From assembly GCF_014642735.1 (NCBI RefSeq), contig NZ_BMIV01000009.1, forward strand, positions 41,224 to 105,223: a DNA stretch of 64,000 nt, read 5' to 3'. This document shows positions 27,933 through 36,237 of the stretch, one piece after another. Both the position numbers and the translations under genes were made by a program. How positions within the stretch are numbered: the stretch's first letter is position 1; each line of letters starts with the position of its first letter. The notes under the pieces were generated by a model. The model made no database searches, had not been told where the DNA came from, and saw only the letters and a program-made list of their open reading frames with translations. Source of the stretch: Paracoccus acridae. Its GTDB lineage: Bacteria; Pseudomonadota; Alphaproteobacteria; Rhodobacterales; Rhodobacteraceae.

Positions 27933-29732
27933 ATGGCTGATATCGCGGCGCGCGCGCGCGAACTGGGCATCCAGCCCGAATATGACGGGATGGACGGCAC
28001 CCGCCACCAGGTTCCCGACAGCACCCTGGAAAGCCTGGTCGAGGCCTTCGGGCGGGATGCGGCGGCGATGCGCCCCCAGGCGCTGCAGGCCCCGGCGGGC
28101 CTGCGCTGTTATCTGCCCGACGGCGGACGATTCTGGGGCGTGGCCGTGCAGCTTTACCAACTGCGATCCGCGCGCAACTGGGGCATCGGCGATTTCGCCG
28201 ATCTTCAGGACCTGATCCCCGTTCTGGCGGAACGGGGCGCGGATTTCATCGGCCTCAACCCCTTGCACGCGCTGTTTCTGGCCGATCCCGAACGATGCAG
28301 CCCGTTTTCGCCGTCGAACCGGCGGTTTCTCAATCCGCTTTACCTGGCCGTGGACCGGATCCCCGGCTTTGATCCCGGCATGGTCGAGGCCCCGGACCTC
28401 GACCGGCTGCGGGCGACCGAACTGGTCGATTATCCCGGCGTCGCCCGCGCCAAGATGGCGGCGTTGCGGGCGGTCTGGCGGGCCCTGGACATGCCGGACG
28501 CGACCGATGAATTCCGCCGCAAGGGCGGGGCCGACCTGGACCGGCACGCGCTGTTCGACGCGATCTCGGCCGATATGGCCGCGAAGGGGCAGGGCGCGGG
28601 ATGGAGGGCCTGGCCCGACGACTGGCACGATCCCGAGGGGCGGGCGGTCGCGGATTTCGCGGCGGCCCATGCGGGCGACATCGCCTTCTATCGCTGGCTT
28701 CAGGAACAGGCCGACGGCCAGCTTGCCCGCGCCCAGGAGGCCTGCAAGACGGCGGGCATGGCGATCGGGCTTTACCTCGACGTCGCCGTGGGCGAGGCCG
28801 GGGACGGGTCGGGAAGCTGGGGCCATCCCGACGTGCTGTCCAGCGTGCGCATCGGCGCGCCGCCCGATTACTTCAACGAACAGGGCCAGGACTGGGGCCT
28901 GGCGCCCTTGTCGCCCGCCGCCATGGCCGCCAGCCGCGCCGCGCCCCTGGGCACGCTGATGGGCCGCGTGATGCGCCGGGCGGGGGCGGTCAGGATCGAC
29001 CACGCCCTGGGACTGTGGCAGCTTTTCCTGATCCCCGAGGGCGCGGGGGCGGATGCGGGCGCCTATGCCCGCTATCCGCTGGACGACATGCTGCGGGCGC
29101 TTGCGAAGGCCTCGAACGACAGCGGGACCATCGTCATCGGCGAGGATCTGGGCAACGTCCCACCCGGTTTTCGCGAGATGATGGAGCAGGCGGGCATCCT
29201 GTCATACCGCATCCTGTTCTTCGAACGGGAGGGCACGGCCTTTGTCGCGCCCGAGGATTATCCCGAAGGCGCCCTGGCCTGCCTGTCCACCCATGACCTG
29301 CCCACCTTCAAGGGATGGTGGACCGGGAAGGACATCGCCCTGCGCGTGGAATTCGACCTGATCGGCGCCGAAACCGGCCGCGAACAGGCGGACGCCCGCC
29401 CGGCCGAACGGCGGGATCTGGTCCGCGCGCTGTGCGATGCGGGGCTGCTTGACCAAACCGGGGACATGGCGGAGAACGACGCCGTGCCGCTGGATCTGAT
29501 GGTGGCGGTCCACCGCTATGTCGCGCGCACGCCTTCGCGCCTGATGGCCGCCCGGCTGGAGGATCTGGCCCAGGACATCCGGCCCGTGAACCTGCCCAGC
29601 ACCGCCGGGGAATATCCCAACTGGCGGCCCCGGCTGGCGGCCACCATCGACGAGATCGCGGCCAGTCGCGCCTTCGACGCGATCGTGTCGGGGATCGCGG
29701 CCGAACGGCCCCGGTCCGGCAGCGCGCGGTAA
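27933..29732 (+). CDS. malQ: 4-alpha-glucanotransferase (amylomaltase)
   Basis: MalQ transfers alpha-1,4-glucan segments between maltooligosaccharides in the cytoplasm. The 599-residue protein shows GH77 landmarks: VQLYQLRSARNWGIGDFADL near residue 72, GLNPLHALF, the nucleophile region VRIDHALGLWQLFLIPEG, the acid/base GEDLGNVP and STHDLPTFKGWWTG. No glgX, glgP or malto-dextrin transporter gene adjoins it, so its pathway partners must be elsewhere. It converges with the next gene, leaving 2 bp between stops. Confidence 0.93.
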   Translation: MADIAARARELGIQPEYDGMDGTRHQVPDSTLESLVEAFGRDAAAMRPQALQAPAGLRCYLPDGGRFWGVAVQLYQLRSARNWGIGDFADLQDLIPVLAERGADFIGLNPLHALFLADPERCSPFSPSNRRFLNPLYLAVDRIPGFDPGMVEAPDLDRLRATELVDYPGVARAKMAALRAVWRALDMPDATDEFRRKGGADLDRHALFDAISADMAAKGQGAGWRAWPDDWHDPEGRAVADFAAAHAGDIAFYRWLQEQADGQLARAQEACKTAGMAIGLYLDVAVGEAGDGSGSWGHPDVLSSVRIGAPPDYFNEQGQDWGLAPLSPAAMAASRAAPLGTLMGRVMRRAGAVRIDHALGLWQLFLIPEGAGADAGAYARYPLDDMLRALAKASNDSGTIVIGEDLGNVPPGFREMMEQAGILSYRILFFEREGTAFVAPEDYPEGALACLSTHDLPTFKGWWTGKDIALRVEFDLIGAETGREQADARPAERRDLVRALCDAGLLDQTGDMAENDAVPLDLMVAVHRYVARTPSRLMAARLEDLAQDIRPVNLPSTAGEYPNWRPRLAATIDEIAASRAFDAIVSGIAAERPRSGSAR

Positions 29733-29734
29733 GG

Positions 29735-30355
29735 TCAGACCAGCCTGCGCATCCGGGGGATGTCCTTGACATGCAGCAGATGCACCCCGGTCTTGCGCGA
29801 CAGGGCCTTGGCGCTTGGCGTGTAATGGCCGGTGGTGATCACCACGGCCGCATCCACACGGTGAAAGGCGCGGCCCGAAAAGGCTTCCTGCACCGCCTTG
29901 TTGCCGACCGCGCCGTCGTAGCGCTTGCACTGGACGCCGATCTTGCGGCCGTCGCGCCGGGCGATGATGTCCAGCCCCTGGTCGCCCGATCCGGCGGTCA
30001 CATCGACCCGCCAGCCATGCGTTTCCATCTTGTCGGCGACCCATTGTTCAAAGGCATGGCCGTCGCGGGGACACGAGACGGGGCTTGGCTTGGACCGCGG
30101 GCGGGGCCGGGGTGCGGGCTTCTTGCGCTTGCGGCTGGCGGTCCGCCGCCGGGCCTTGGCCGTCCGGGGCATCAGCAGCGCCGGCAGCAGCAGCGCCGCC
30201 AGAACCACCCCCGCCGCCATCGGTTGCCGGATCGGTTCTCCAGCCCCTCCACCCGCCGCGAAGGTCGCCATCAGGAAGCCGCCGATCACGATCAGCGTGG
30301 CCGACAGGATGCCGTAGCGGAACAGATAGAAGGCGGTCGAGATCAGCCGGCGCAT
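29735..30355 (-). CDS. Membrane-anchored Mrr-like restriction endonuclease-fold protein
   Basis: The 206-residue protein has two N-terminal transmembrane helices (residues ~10-32 and ~45-63), a very basic Arg/Lys/Pro-rich linker (~65-93) and a C-terminal Mrr_cat domain. The catalytic PD-(D/E)xK variant is visible as GDQGLDIIARRDGRKIGVQCK near residues 123-142 (D ... QxK), followed by the AVVITTGHYTPSAK strand of Mrr nucleases. No methyltransferase lies nearby. A role in DNA degradation at the membrane is possible, but function is unknown. Confidence 0.8.
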   Translation of the reverse strand: MRRLISTAFYLFRYGILSATLIVIGGFLMATFAAGGGAGEPIRQPMAAGVVLAALLLPALLMPRTAKARRRTASRKRKKPAPRPRPRSKPSPVSCPRDGHAFEQWVADKMETHGWRVDVTAGSGDQGLDIIARRDGRKIGVQCKRYDGAVGNKAVQEAFSGRAFHRVDAAVVITTGHYTPSAKALSRKTGVHLLHVKDIPRMRRLV

Positions 30356-30441
30356 GGTCGTTCGGGGAAAGGGACGGGACGGGCCTGCATGCCGCCCGGA
30401 CCACGCAGCCTAGAACAAAAGCAGGACATGGGCAATCACGG

Positions 30442-30488
30442 GTTGCGGTATGAATGTGAACAACCGCAACTTCTTGTGGCAAGCCACA
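30442..30488. promoter_or_regulatory. Two adjacent perfect inverted repeats between divergent genes
   Basis: GTTGCGGT (30442-30449) and ACCGCAAC (30463-30470) form an 8-bp dyad. Five bases on, TGTGGC-AA-GCCACA (30475-30488) forms another. They lie in the 211-bp gap between the nuclease-like gene (-) and a small gene (+), so they may be operators or leader hairpins. Nothing else was recognised in this gap. Confidence 0.4.
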
Positions 30489-30566
30489 GTGCTGGGGCAG
30501 AGTGAAGGGAACCATCGGCGGGTCAGGCGGGTAGGGTGGCTGAAGAAGCCGCCAGAAAGCCTTGCC

Positions 30567-30758
30567 ATGGACGAATACTGGATCTGCCGCCGCGACAATC
30601 CGCATTTCCGCCTGACCGAAGACGGTCGCGATTTTTCCACCAGCGTCGCGCCGATGGTCTTTGCCAGCCATGACGAGGCCTTCGACTACATGACGCGGGA
30701 AAACACCAATCCGCCGCTGGAAGGGCTGTCGCTGGAAATCGTCAAGGCCGAGGCCTGA
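30567..30758 (+). CDS. Small conserved-looking hypothetical protein
   Basis: This 63-residue acidic protein (MDEYWICRRDNPHFRL...) has no signal peptide or membrane segment. It is not recognised. The central part (FASHDEAFDYMTREN) looks like a short alpha/beta domain. AGAAAG lies 5 bp upstream of the chosen ATG; a longer frame from 30450 would overlap the inverted repeats and is less likely. Confidence 0.5.
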   Translation: MDEYWICRRDNPHFRLTEDGRDFSTSVAPMVFASHDEAFDYMTRENTNPPLEGLSLEIVKAEA

Positions 30759-30847
30759 TCCGCAGCGCCGCCCCTTTCCGCCCTGCCGCCGGGGTGGCTA
30801 TGATCGGGCGCTGCCGCCATTCGTCCAGAACCGTCTGAAGGTGCCGC

Positions 30848-32245
30848 ATGAGCCTTGATCCCGCCCCGACCCGAGAGGGCGCCATCGCCGCCGCGCTTGA
30901 GGTTCTGGATTCGGGCCGCTTCAAGGCCGATCTGGCGCGCCGCGTGGCAATGCCCACCGTCTCGCGCGAGGGGGCGCATGGGGCCGACCTGCAAGCCTAT
31001 CTTGACCGGGAACTGGTTCCGGTCTTCGACCGCCTGGGCTTCGCGGTCCGGGTGTTTCGCCATGACGATGCCGCCGGCGCCTTCCTGCTGGCCAGCCGGA
31101 TCGAGGATCCGGCCCTGTCCACCGTCCTGATGTACGGCCATGGCGACGTGGTGACGGGCCTGGCCGAGGCGTGGTCGCCCGGCCTGTCCCCCTTCGAGAT
31201 GACGGAACGCGACGGCTGCTGGTATGGCCGTGGCACAGCCGACAACAAGGGCCAGCATTCGGTGAACCTGGCCGCGATCGAGGCGGTCCTGGCCGTCAGC
31301 GGCGCGCTTGGCTTCAACCTGAAGGTGCTGATCGAGATGGGCGAGGAATGCGGATCGCCCGGCCTTGCCGCCCTGGTCGCCGGTGACGCCGAAGCCTTCG
31401 CGGCCGACATGCTGATCGCGTCCGACGGCCCGCGCATCGGGCTGGACCGGCCGACGATCTTCCTGGGCGCGCGCGGCTGCATGGACATCCACCTGGAGGT
31501 GGCGGCCCGCGAGGGCTTTCACCATTCGGGGAACTGGGGCGGCTTGCTGGCCAATCCGGCCGTGGAACTGGCCCATGCCGTCGCCGCTTTGATCGGCCCC
31601 ACCGGCGAATGCCTGGTCCCGGAACTGACCCCCGGCACCATCCCCGACGACGTGCGCCAGGCGCTGTCACGCTGCACCATCCAGACCGCGCCGGGCGACC
31701 CCGACCTTGACCCCTGGTGGGGCGCCCCCGGCCTGAGCCAGGCCGAGCGCGTCTATGGCTGGTCCACGCTGGAGGTGCTGGAGATCGAGGGGGGCAGCAT
31801 CGCCGAGCCCCTGAATGCCATTCCGCCCCGGGCGCGGGCGCGGCTGCAACTGCGCCATCCGGTCGGGGTCGATACCGATGCGGTGCTGCCCGCCATCCGG
31901 CGCAGGCTGGACGATGCGGGCCTGCATCGGGTCGGGATCCTGCCCGATGGTGCCGCCTTTCCCGCCAGCCGGTCGGATCTGGACAACGAATGGGTCCGCT
32001 TCGTGGCGGCGTCGATGCAGCGCACGCTGGGCAAGGCTCCGGTGATCCTGCCGAACCTGGGCGGATCGCTGCCCAACGCGATCTTCGCCGACACGCTGGG
32101 CCTGCCGACGATCTGGGTGCCCCATTCCTATCCCGGTTGCGGCCAGCATGGCGCCGACGAGCACCTGCCCATCGGCATCGCGCGCGAGGGACTGGCGATC
32201 ATGGCGGGCATCTTCTGGGATCTGGGGCATCGGCCGCCCGCCTGA
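30848..32245 (+). CDS. M20 family metallopeptidase (dipeptidase/deacylase)
   Basis: This 465-residue cytoplasmic dizinc hydrolase carries the M20 motifs in order: the zinc histidine in YGHGDVV near residue 99, GRGTADNKGQH with bridging Asp near residue 130, the catalytic Glu pair in EMGEECGSPGL near residue 165, a downstream zinc Asp in IASDGPR and a C-terminal zinc His in WVPHSYPGCGQHGADEH. The closest group is ArgE/DapE/CPG2-like dipeptidases. Its 3' end overlaps by 47 bp the convergent gene that ends at 32199. Confidence 0.88.
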   Translation: MSLDPAPTREGAIAAALEVLDSGRFKADLARRVAMPTVSREGAHGADLQAYLDRELVPVFDRLGFAVRVFRHDDAAGAFLLASRIEDPALSTVLMYGHGDVVTGLAEAWSPGLSPFEMTERDGCWYGRGTADNKGQHSVNLAAIEAVLAVSGALGFNLKVLIEMGEECGSPGLAALVAGDAEAFAADMLIASDGPRIGLDRPTIFLGARGCMDIHLEVAAREGFHHSGNWGGLLANPAVELAHAVAALIGPTGECLVPELTPGTIPDDVRQALSRCTIQTAPGDPDLDPWWGAPGLSQAERVYGWSTLEVLEIEGGSIAEPLNAIPPRARARLQLRHPVGVDTDAVLPAIRRRLDDAGLHRVGILPDGAAFPASRSDLDNEWVRFVAASMQRTLGKAPVILPNLGGSLPNAIFADTLGLPTIWVPHSYPGCGQHGADEHLPIGIAREGLAIMAGIFWDLGHRPPA

Positions 32246-32573
32246 CGGAATCGGGGTCCGGCTGTGTCAGCCCCTCGAACCATTCCGCATAAACGGTGTT
32301 CTTCGCCATCCTGCGGTTCAGATCCGGCGCGCCATCGTCCCACCAGACCAGACCGCGTTCGCCCAAGCCGATCTTGGCCTGGTTGACCTGATCGCGGGCC
32401 CCCCTTTCGGCCCCGGCATCGCCTGACGCCAGGGCGGCCCCGACCGCGCGGCGGGCCGCCATCAACTGCCGGACCAGCCGCGCGCGGTCTGCATCGTCCA
32501 GATGGGGATTGGCCGCGCGCCACAGCCTGCCCCGCACGACGATATAGCGGCCGTCAGGGGTGCGAAGGGTCAT
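32199..32573 (-). CDS. Conserved hypothetical protein, 124 aa
   Basis: The protein begins MTLRTPDGRYIVVRGRLWRAANP, an opening common to a widespread uncharacterised proteobacterial family, with a helical middle part and WFDD-like WWDDGAPDLNR near residue 78. No known catalytic motif is seen. The start overlaps the upstream DUF1810 stop as ATGA, so the two are cotranscribed. The last 47 bp overlap the convergent M20 gene. Confidence 0.72.
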   Translation of the reverse strand: MTLRTPDGRYIVVRGRLWRAANPHLDDADRARLVRQLMAARRAVGAALASGDAGAERGARDQVNQAKIGLGERGLVWWDDGAPDLNRRMAKNTVYAEWFEGLTQPDPDSVRRAADAPDPRRCPP

Positions 32574-33010
32574 CCGATGCGGTCCAGGGTCCGGCGGCAG
32601 GGCTGCCCGTCGAAGAAGGTCCGCAGGATCCGGTCGAAGACATCGGGCGCATCCGGCACCGCCGCGAACAGCGTGGCCGAGGACCGCAGCTTGGTGGCAT
32701 CGACCGACCCGAAGATCGCCTCGGCCGAAAGGGCGTCATGCGCAAGGACCGCCCTGGCCGATTCCATCAGCCTTGGGCCAAGCACGGGATGGGCCAGGTA
32801 TCGGCGCGCCTCGTCCAGGTCGGCGATGCCGTAATGGTGCGACATGGGCGAATGTCCAAGCCCGCGCAACTGGGGAAAGATGAACCACATCCAGTGGCTT
32901 TCCTTGCGCCCGCGTTTCAGTTCGGACAGCGCGACATCGTGGACGCCGTGCTGCGCATCGACAAAGCGTTCCAGCGTATCGGCGTCGTCTTGCGGCGTGG
33001 GGCGGGGCAT
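32570..33010 (-). CDS. DUF1810 family protein
   Basis: The 146-residue protein matches the DUF1810 pattern: LERFVDAQHGVHDVALSEL at the start, then KESHWMWFIFPQLRGLGHS and the helical segment DEARRYLAHPVLGPRL. The family's function is unknown. The ATG at 33010 gives the standard N-terminus; a longer frame to 33178 runs into the neighbouring regulator's coding region and is rejected. Confidence 0.85.
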   Translation of the reverse strand: MPRPTPQDDADTLERFVDAQHGVHDVALSELKRGRKESHWMWFIFPQLRGLGHSPMSHHYGIADLDEARRYLAHPVLGPRLMESARAVLAHDALSAEAIFGSVDATKLRSSATLFAAVPDAPDVFDRILRTFFDGQPCRRTLDRIG

Positions 33011-33071
33011 GGCGGTCTCCGGTGTTGTCGGGAACAACGCCCTCGGCGGAATCGGGTTCGGGAAGCCCGCG

Positions 33072-33644
33072 CTAGAAGCTGGGGGGCGTGCAGGCGCTGA
33101 CGACCTCGCAGACGGATGTTCCGATGTTGCGGAACCGGTGGGGCAGGGCGCTGCTGAAGTAATAGCCGTCCCCGGCATTCAGGACATGCACCTCGTCGCC
33201 GATGGTCACCTCCAGGGTGCCGCTGATGACCAGGCCGCATTCCTCGCCGGCATGGGACAGGGCGTGGCGCCCGGAACTGGCGCCGGGTTCGTAATATTCG
33301 TGCAGCATCTGGATGTTGCGCCCCGACCGCTGCGCCCCCAGCAGCAGGTACTTGATGCCGGGCGCGCCGATGTCCACATGCTCGCCCCGCCGGAACACGC
33401 GGGCCTGGTCCTGCGACAGCTCGAAGCTGAAGAAGGTCGCCAGATCCATGGGCACGCCGTCCAGGATCCGCTTGAGGACCGAGACCGAGGGTTTCAGCGC
33501 CATGGATTCGATCTGCGATATGGTGCCGCTGCCCACGCCCGCGCGCCGCGCCAGTTCGCGTTGGGAAAGCCCCTTGGACCGCCGCACGATGCGCAGCCGC
33601 ATCGCGACCAGCCGGTCTTCCTTGTCGTCGCAGCTTCTGGCCAT
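33072..33644 (-). CDS. XRE-family regulator with C-terminal cupin domain
   Basis: The 190-residue repressor or activator has an N-terminal helix-turn-helix (GLSQRELARRAGVGSGTISQIE, residues ~25-46) and a cupin_2 sensor domain (~105-190) with HALSHAGEECGLVISG. Members such as PuuR sense amines or amino acids. It diverges from the aminotransferase at 33803, and a perfect operator-like palindrome lies 10 bp upstream of its start, so it probably represses itself and the aminotransferase. Confidence 0.87.
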   Translation of the reverse strand: MARSCDDKEDRLVAMRLRIVRRSKGLSQRELARRAGVGSGTISQIESMALKPSVSVLKRILDGVPMDLATFFSFELSQDQARVFRRGEHVDIGAPGIKYLLLGAQRSGRNIQMLHEYYEPGASSGRHALSHAGEECGLVISGTLEVTIGDEVHVLNAGDGYYFSSALPHRFRNIGTSVCEVVSACTPPSF

Positions 33645-33653
33645 TGCTTTCGT

Positions 33654-33669
33654 GCTTCGGATTCGAAGC
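33654..33669. promoter_or_regulatory. Operator-like palindrome GCTTCG-GATT-CGAAGC
   Basis: A perfect 6-4-6 palindrome lies 10 bp upstream of the XRE-cupin start codon. A further half-site GCTTCG occurs at 33683-33688, and a near half-site GCTTTCG at 33646-33652. Repeated half-sites between divergent genes suggest binding of the local regulator. Confidence 0.55.
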
Positions 33670-33802
33670 GGATCGTGACAGAGCTTCGCAAAATCAACAA
33701 GCTGGCCTGTTCCGAAAAATCGCCGTTGCCCAAATGCCGTTATCCCGCGACAGTCGGATGATCCACAGTCGCCGCGCGCGACCCTTTAGACCGGAGTCTG
33801 CC

Positions 33803-35182
33803 ATGTCCCTCGATCATCCCGTCAACGACCTGTCCCATGTCGTCGCCGCTGACAAGGCGCATGTCTGGCACCACCTGTCGCAGCACAAGCAATATGAAAC
33901 CGCCGACCCCCGCGTCTTCGTCGAGGGCAAGGGGATGCGCCTGTGGGACACCAACGGGCGCGAATACCTGGACGGGCTTTCGGGCGGGGTCTGGACGGTC
34001 AACGTGGGTTACGGCCGGGAAAGCATCGCCAATGCCGTGCGCGACCAGTTGATCAAGCTGAACTATTATGCGGGGGCGGCGGGGACCGTGCCGGCGGCGC
34101 TGTTCGCCGAACGCCTGATCGCCAAGATGCCGGGCATGAGCCGGGTCTATTATTCGAATTCGGGATCCGAGGCCAACGAGAAGGCCTACAAGATGGTCCG
34201 CCAGATCGCCGCACGCCAGCTTGGCGGCAAGAAGTGGAAGATCCTGTATCGCGACCGCGATTATCACGGCACCACCATCGGCACGCTGGCGACCTCGGGC
34301 CAGGACCAGCGGGCGGCGCAATACGGACCCTATCCCGACGGCTTCGTCCGCGTGCCCCATTGCCTGGAATACCGGGCCCAGTGGGACGTGGAAAACTATG
34401 GCGAACGCGCGGCTGATGCCATCGAGGAGGTGATCCTGCGCGAAGGTCCCGACACGGTGGGCGCGATCGTTCTGGAACCGATCACGGCGGGCGGCGGTGT
34501 CATCACGCCCCCCGAGGGATACTGGCCTCGCGTCCAGGAGATCTGCCGCAAGTACGGTGTGTTGCTGCATATCGACGAGGTGGTCTGCGGGCTTGGTCGC
34601 ACCGGCACCTGGTTCGGATACCAGCATTACGGCATCCAGCCCGACATCGTGACCATGGCGAAGGGCGTGGCCTCGGGCTATGCGGCGATTTCCTGCACCG
34701 TGACGACCGAGGCCGTCTTCGAGATGTTCAAGGACGACGCCAGCGACCCGATGGGCTATTTCCGCGACATCTCGACCTTCGGCGGCTGCACGGCGGGGCC
34801 GGTGGCGGCGCTGGAGAACATGCGCATCATCGAGGACGAGGGCCTGCTGGACAACACCGTCGCCATGGGCCAGCGGGTGATGGCGAACCTTCATGCCTTG
34901 CAGGACAGGCATCCGGTGATCGGCCAGGTGCGCGGCAAGGGGCTGTTCTGCGGGGCGGAACTGGTGGCCGACCGCAACAGCCGCGAGCCGCTGGACGAAA
35001 AGCGCGTGCAGGCCGTGGTGGCCGAATGCCTGGCCCAGGGCGTGATCATCGGCGCCACCAACCGCAGCCTTCCGGGGCTGAACAACACCCTGTGCCTGTC
35101 GCCCGCGCTGATCGCCACGCCCGACGACATCGACCGCATCACGGACGCCATCGACGCCGCGCTGACACGGGTGATGGCCTGA
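33803..35182 (+). CDS. Class III aminotransferase (taurine/omega-amine--pyruvate type)
   Basis: This 459-residue PLP enzyme has VWTVNVGYGRESIANAV near residue 64, YYSNSGSEANEKAYKMVRQ, the YHGTTIGTLA PLP-phosphate region, HIDEVVCGLGRTG and the Schiff-base lysine in DIVTMAKGVASGYA near residue 290. The sequence style resembles enzymes annotated taurine--pyruvate aminotransferase, but no xsc, tauR or taurine transporter genes adjoin, so the amine donor is open. ATG 33803 with GGAG at 33793 is chosen. The divergent XRE-cupin gene is its likely regulator. Confidence 0.88.
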   Translation: MSLDHPVNDLSHVVAADKAHVWHHLSQHKQYETADPRVFVEGKGMRLWDTNGREYLDGLSGGVWTVNVGYGRESIANAVRDQLIKLNYYAGAAGTVPAALFAERLIAKMPGMSRVYYSNSGSEANEKAYKMVRQIAARQLGGKKWKILYRDRDYHGTTIGTLATSGQDQRAAQYGPYPDGFVRVPHCLEYRAQWDVENYGERAADAIEEVILREGPDTVGAIVLEPITAGGGVITPPEGYWPRVQEICRKYGVLLHIDEVVCGLGRTGTWFGYQHYGIQPDIVTMAKGVASGYAAISCTVTTEAVFEMFKDDASDPMGYFRDISTFGGCTAGPVAALENMRIIEDEGLLDNTVAMGQRVMANLHALQDRHPVIGQVRGKGLFCGAELVADRNSREPLDEKRVQAVVAECLAQGVIIGATNRSLPGLNNTLCLSPALIATPDDIDRITDAIDAALTRVMA

Positions 35183-35191
35183 CCGGACGGT

Positions 35192-35205
35192 CTGCCGCGC
35201 GGCAG
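35192..35205 (+). terminator. GC-rich palindrome after the aminotransferase gene
   Basis: CTGCCGCGCGGCAG is a perfect 14-bp palindrome 9 bp after the stop codon. It could fold as a short hairpin ending aminotransferase transcription, but the downstream sequence is A-rich rather than T-rich, so termination is uncertain. Confidence 0.3.
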
Positions 35206-35213
35206 GCCGAAGA

Positions 35214-35235
35214 AAATGATTGACGTCTTTCATTT
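35214..35235. promoter_or_regulatory. AT-rich dyad upstream of the lacI-type gene
   Basis: AAATGA (35214-35219) and TCATTT (35230-35235) form an inverted repeat with a 10-bp spacer, 37 bp before the LacI-type start codon. It is a candidate operator for autoregulation of the sugar operon, though shorter than classical LacI-family sites. Confidence 0.35.
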
Positions 35236-35271
35236 GCCGTCCGATGCTGGTTCCGGGAGGACAATCGGACA

Positions 35272-36237
35272 ATGCGCAATCCGACGCTGCACGATGTGGC
35301 GCGGGCTGCTGGGGTCAGCTATTCGACTGCCGACCGCGTCTTGAACGGGCGCGGCGGGGTCGCGATGAAGTCGATCCAGCGGGTCCGCCAGGCCATCGAT
35401 GATCTGGGCTATCGCCGCGACATCACGGCGGCCAACCTGTCGCGTCGGCGCAGCTATCGCTTTGCGGCCTATGTCCCGCCCGGCGATCACGGGTTCTTTT
35501 CCGCCATCCGCCGCGCCTTCCAGGATCAGGCCGAAGCCAGGGCCGGCCAGCGGATCAGCGTCGATCTGCGCGACGGCCTGGACGGTCCCCCGGCCGATTG
35601 CGATTGCGCGGTGCTGGCGGGGGCGGGGCAGGACCGGATCGACGCGCTGATCGCGGGCGATGTGCCGGTGGTCGCGCTTGTCACCGACATGCCCGGCCTT
35701 CGCGCCTATATCGGCATCGACAACCTGGCGGCCGGGCGTACGGCGGGGCGGCTGCACCGGATCGCGCATCGCGGCAGGCAGGCGCGCGTCCTGCCGGTGA
35801 TGGGCTCGGCCGGCCTGCGCGATCACCGCGACCGCCTGGCCGGCATGGCCGAGATCCTGGGCGCGGAGAGCCTGCTGCCCCCGATCGAGGTCCAGGACAA
35901 TCCCGACCGGATGCGCGACCTGCTGGGCCATGCGCTGCGCGCCGATCCCGGCATCACCGGCATCTATTCGATCGGCGCGGGCAATCGCGGGCTGATCCCC
36001 CTGATGCGCGACATGGGCGAAAACCGCCCCTTCGTCGTGCTGCATGAACTGACCCCCCATTCCCGCGCGGGATTGCTGGACGACCTGATCGACGTGGTGA
36101 TCGACCAGAAACCCGCCGAGGAAGTCGCCTGTGCGCTTGAGGTGATGAAGGCCATCGCCGATGGCGAGACGCCCGGATCGGTCACCATCACCCCCGCCAT
36201 CTTCTTCAAAGAAAACCTTCCCGGAGTTTCCGCATGA
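35272..36237 (+). CDS. LacI-family transcriptional regulator of the sugar operon
   Basis: The 321-residue protein has an N-terminal LacI helix-turn-helix ([20 protein letters not shown], residues ~4-23), a hinge helix region, then a periplasmic-binding-like sensor domain. It is the first gene of a seven-gene run; its stop overlaps the xylA-like start (ATGA), so it is likely autoregulated and induced by the sugar or an intermediate of this pathway. The family group binds sugars such as xylose, ribose or inositol; the ligand is not determined here. Confidence 0.9.
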   Translation: MRNPTLHDVARAAGVSYSTADRVLNGRGGVAMKSIQRVRQAIDDLGYRRDITAANLSRRRSYRFAAYVPPGDHGFFSAIRRAFQDQAEARAGQRISVDLRDGLDGPPADCDCAVLAGAGQDRIDALIAGDVPVVALVTDMPGLRAYIGIDNLAAGRTAGRLHRIAHRGRQARVLPVMGSAGLRDHRDRLAGMAEILGAESLLPPIEVQDNPDRMRDLLGHALRADPGITGIYSIGAGNRGLIPLMRDMGENRPFVVLHELTPHSRAGLLDDLIDVVIDQKPAEEVACALEVMKAIADGETPGSVTITPAIFFKENLPGVSA

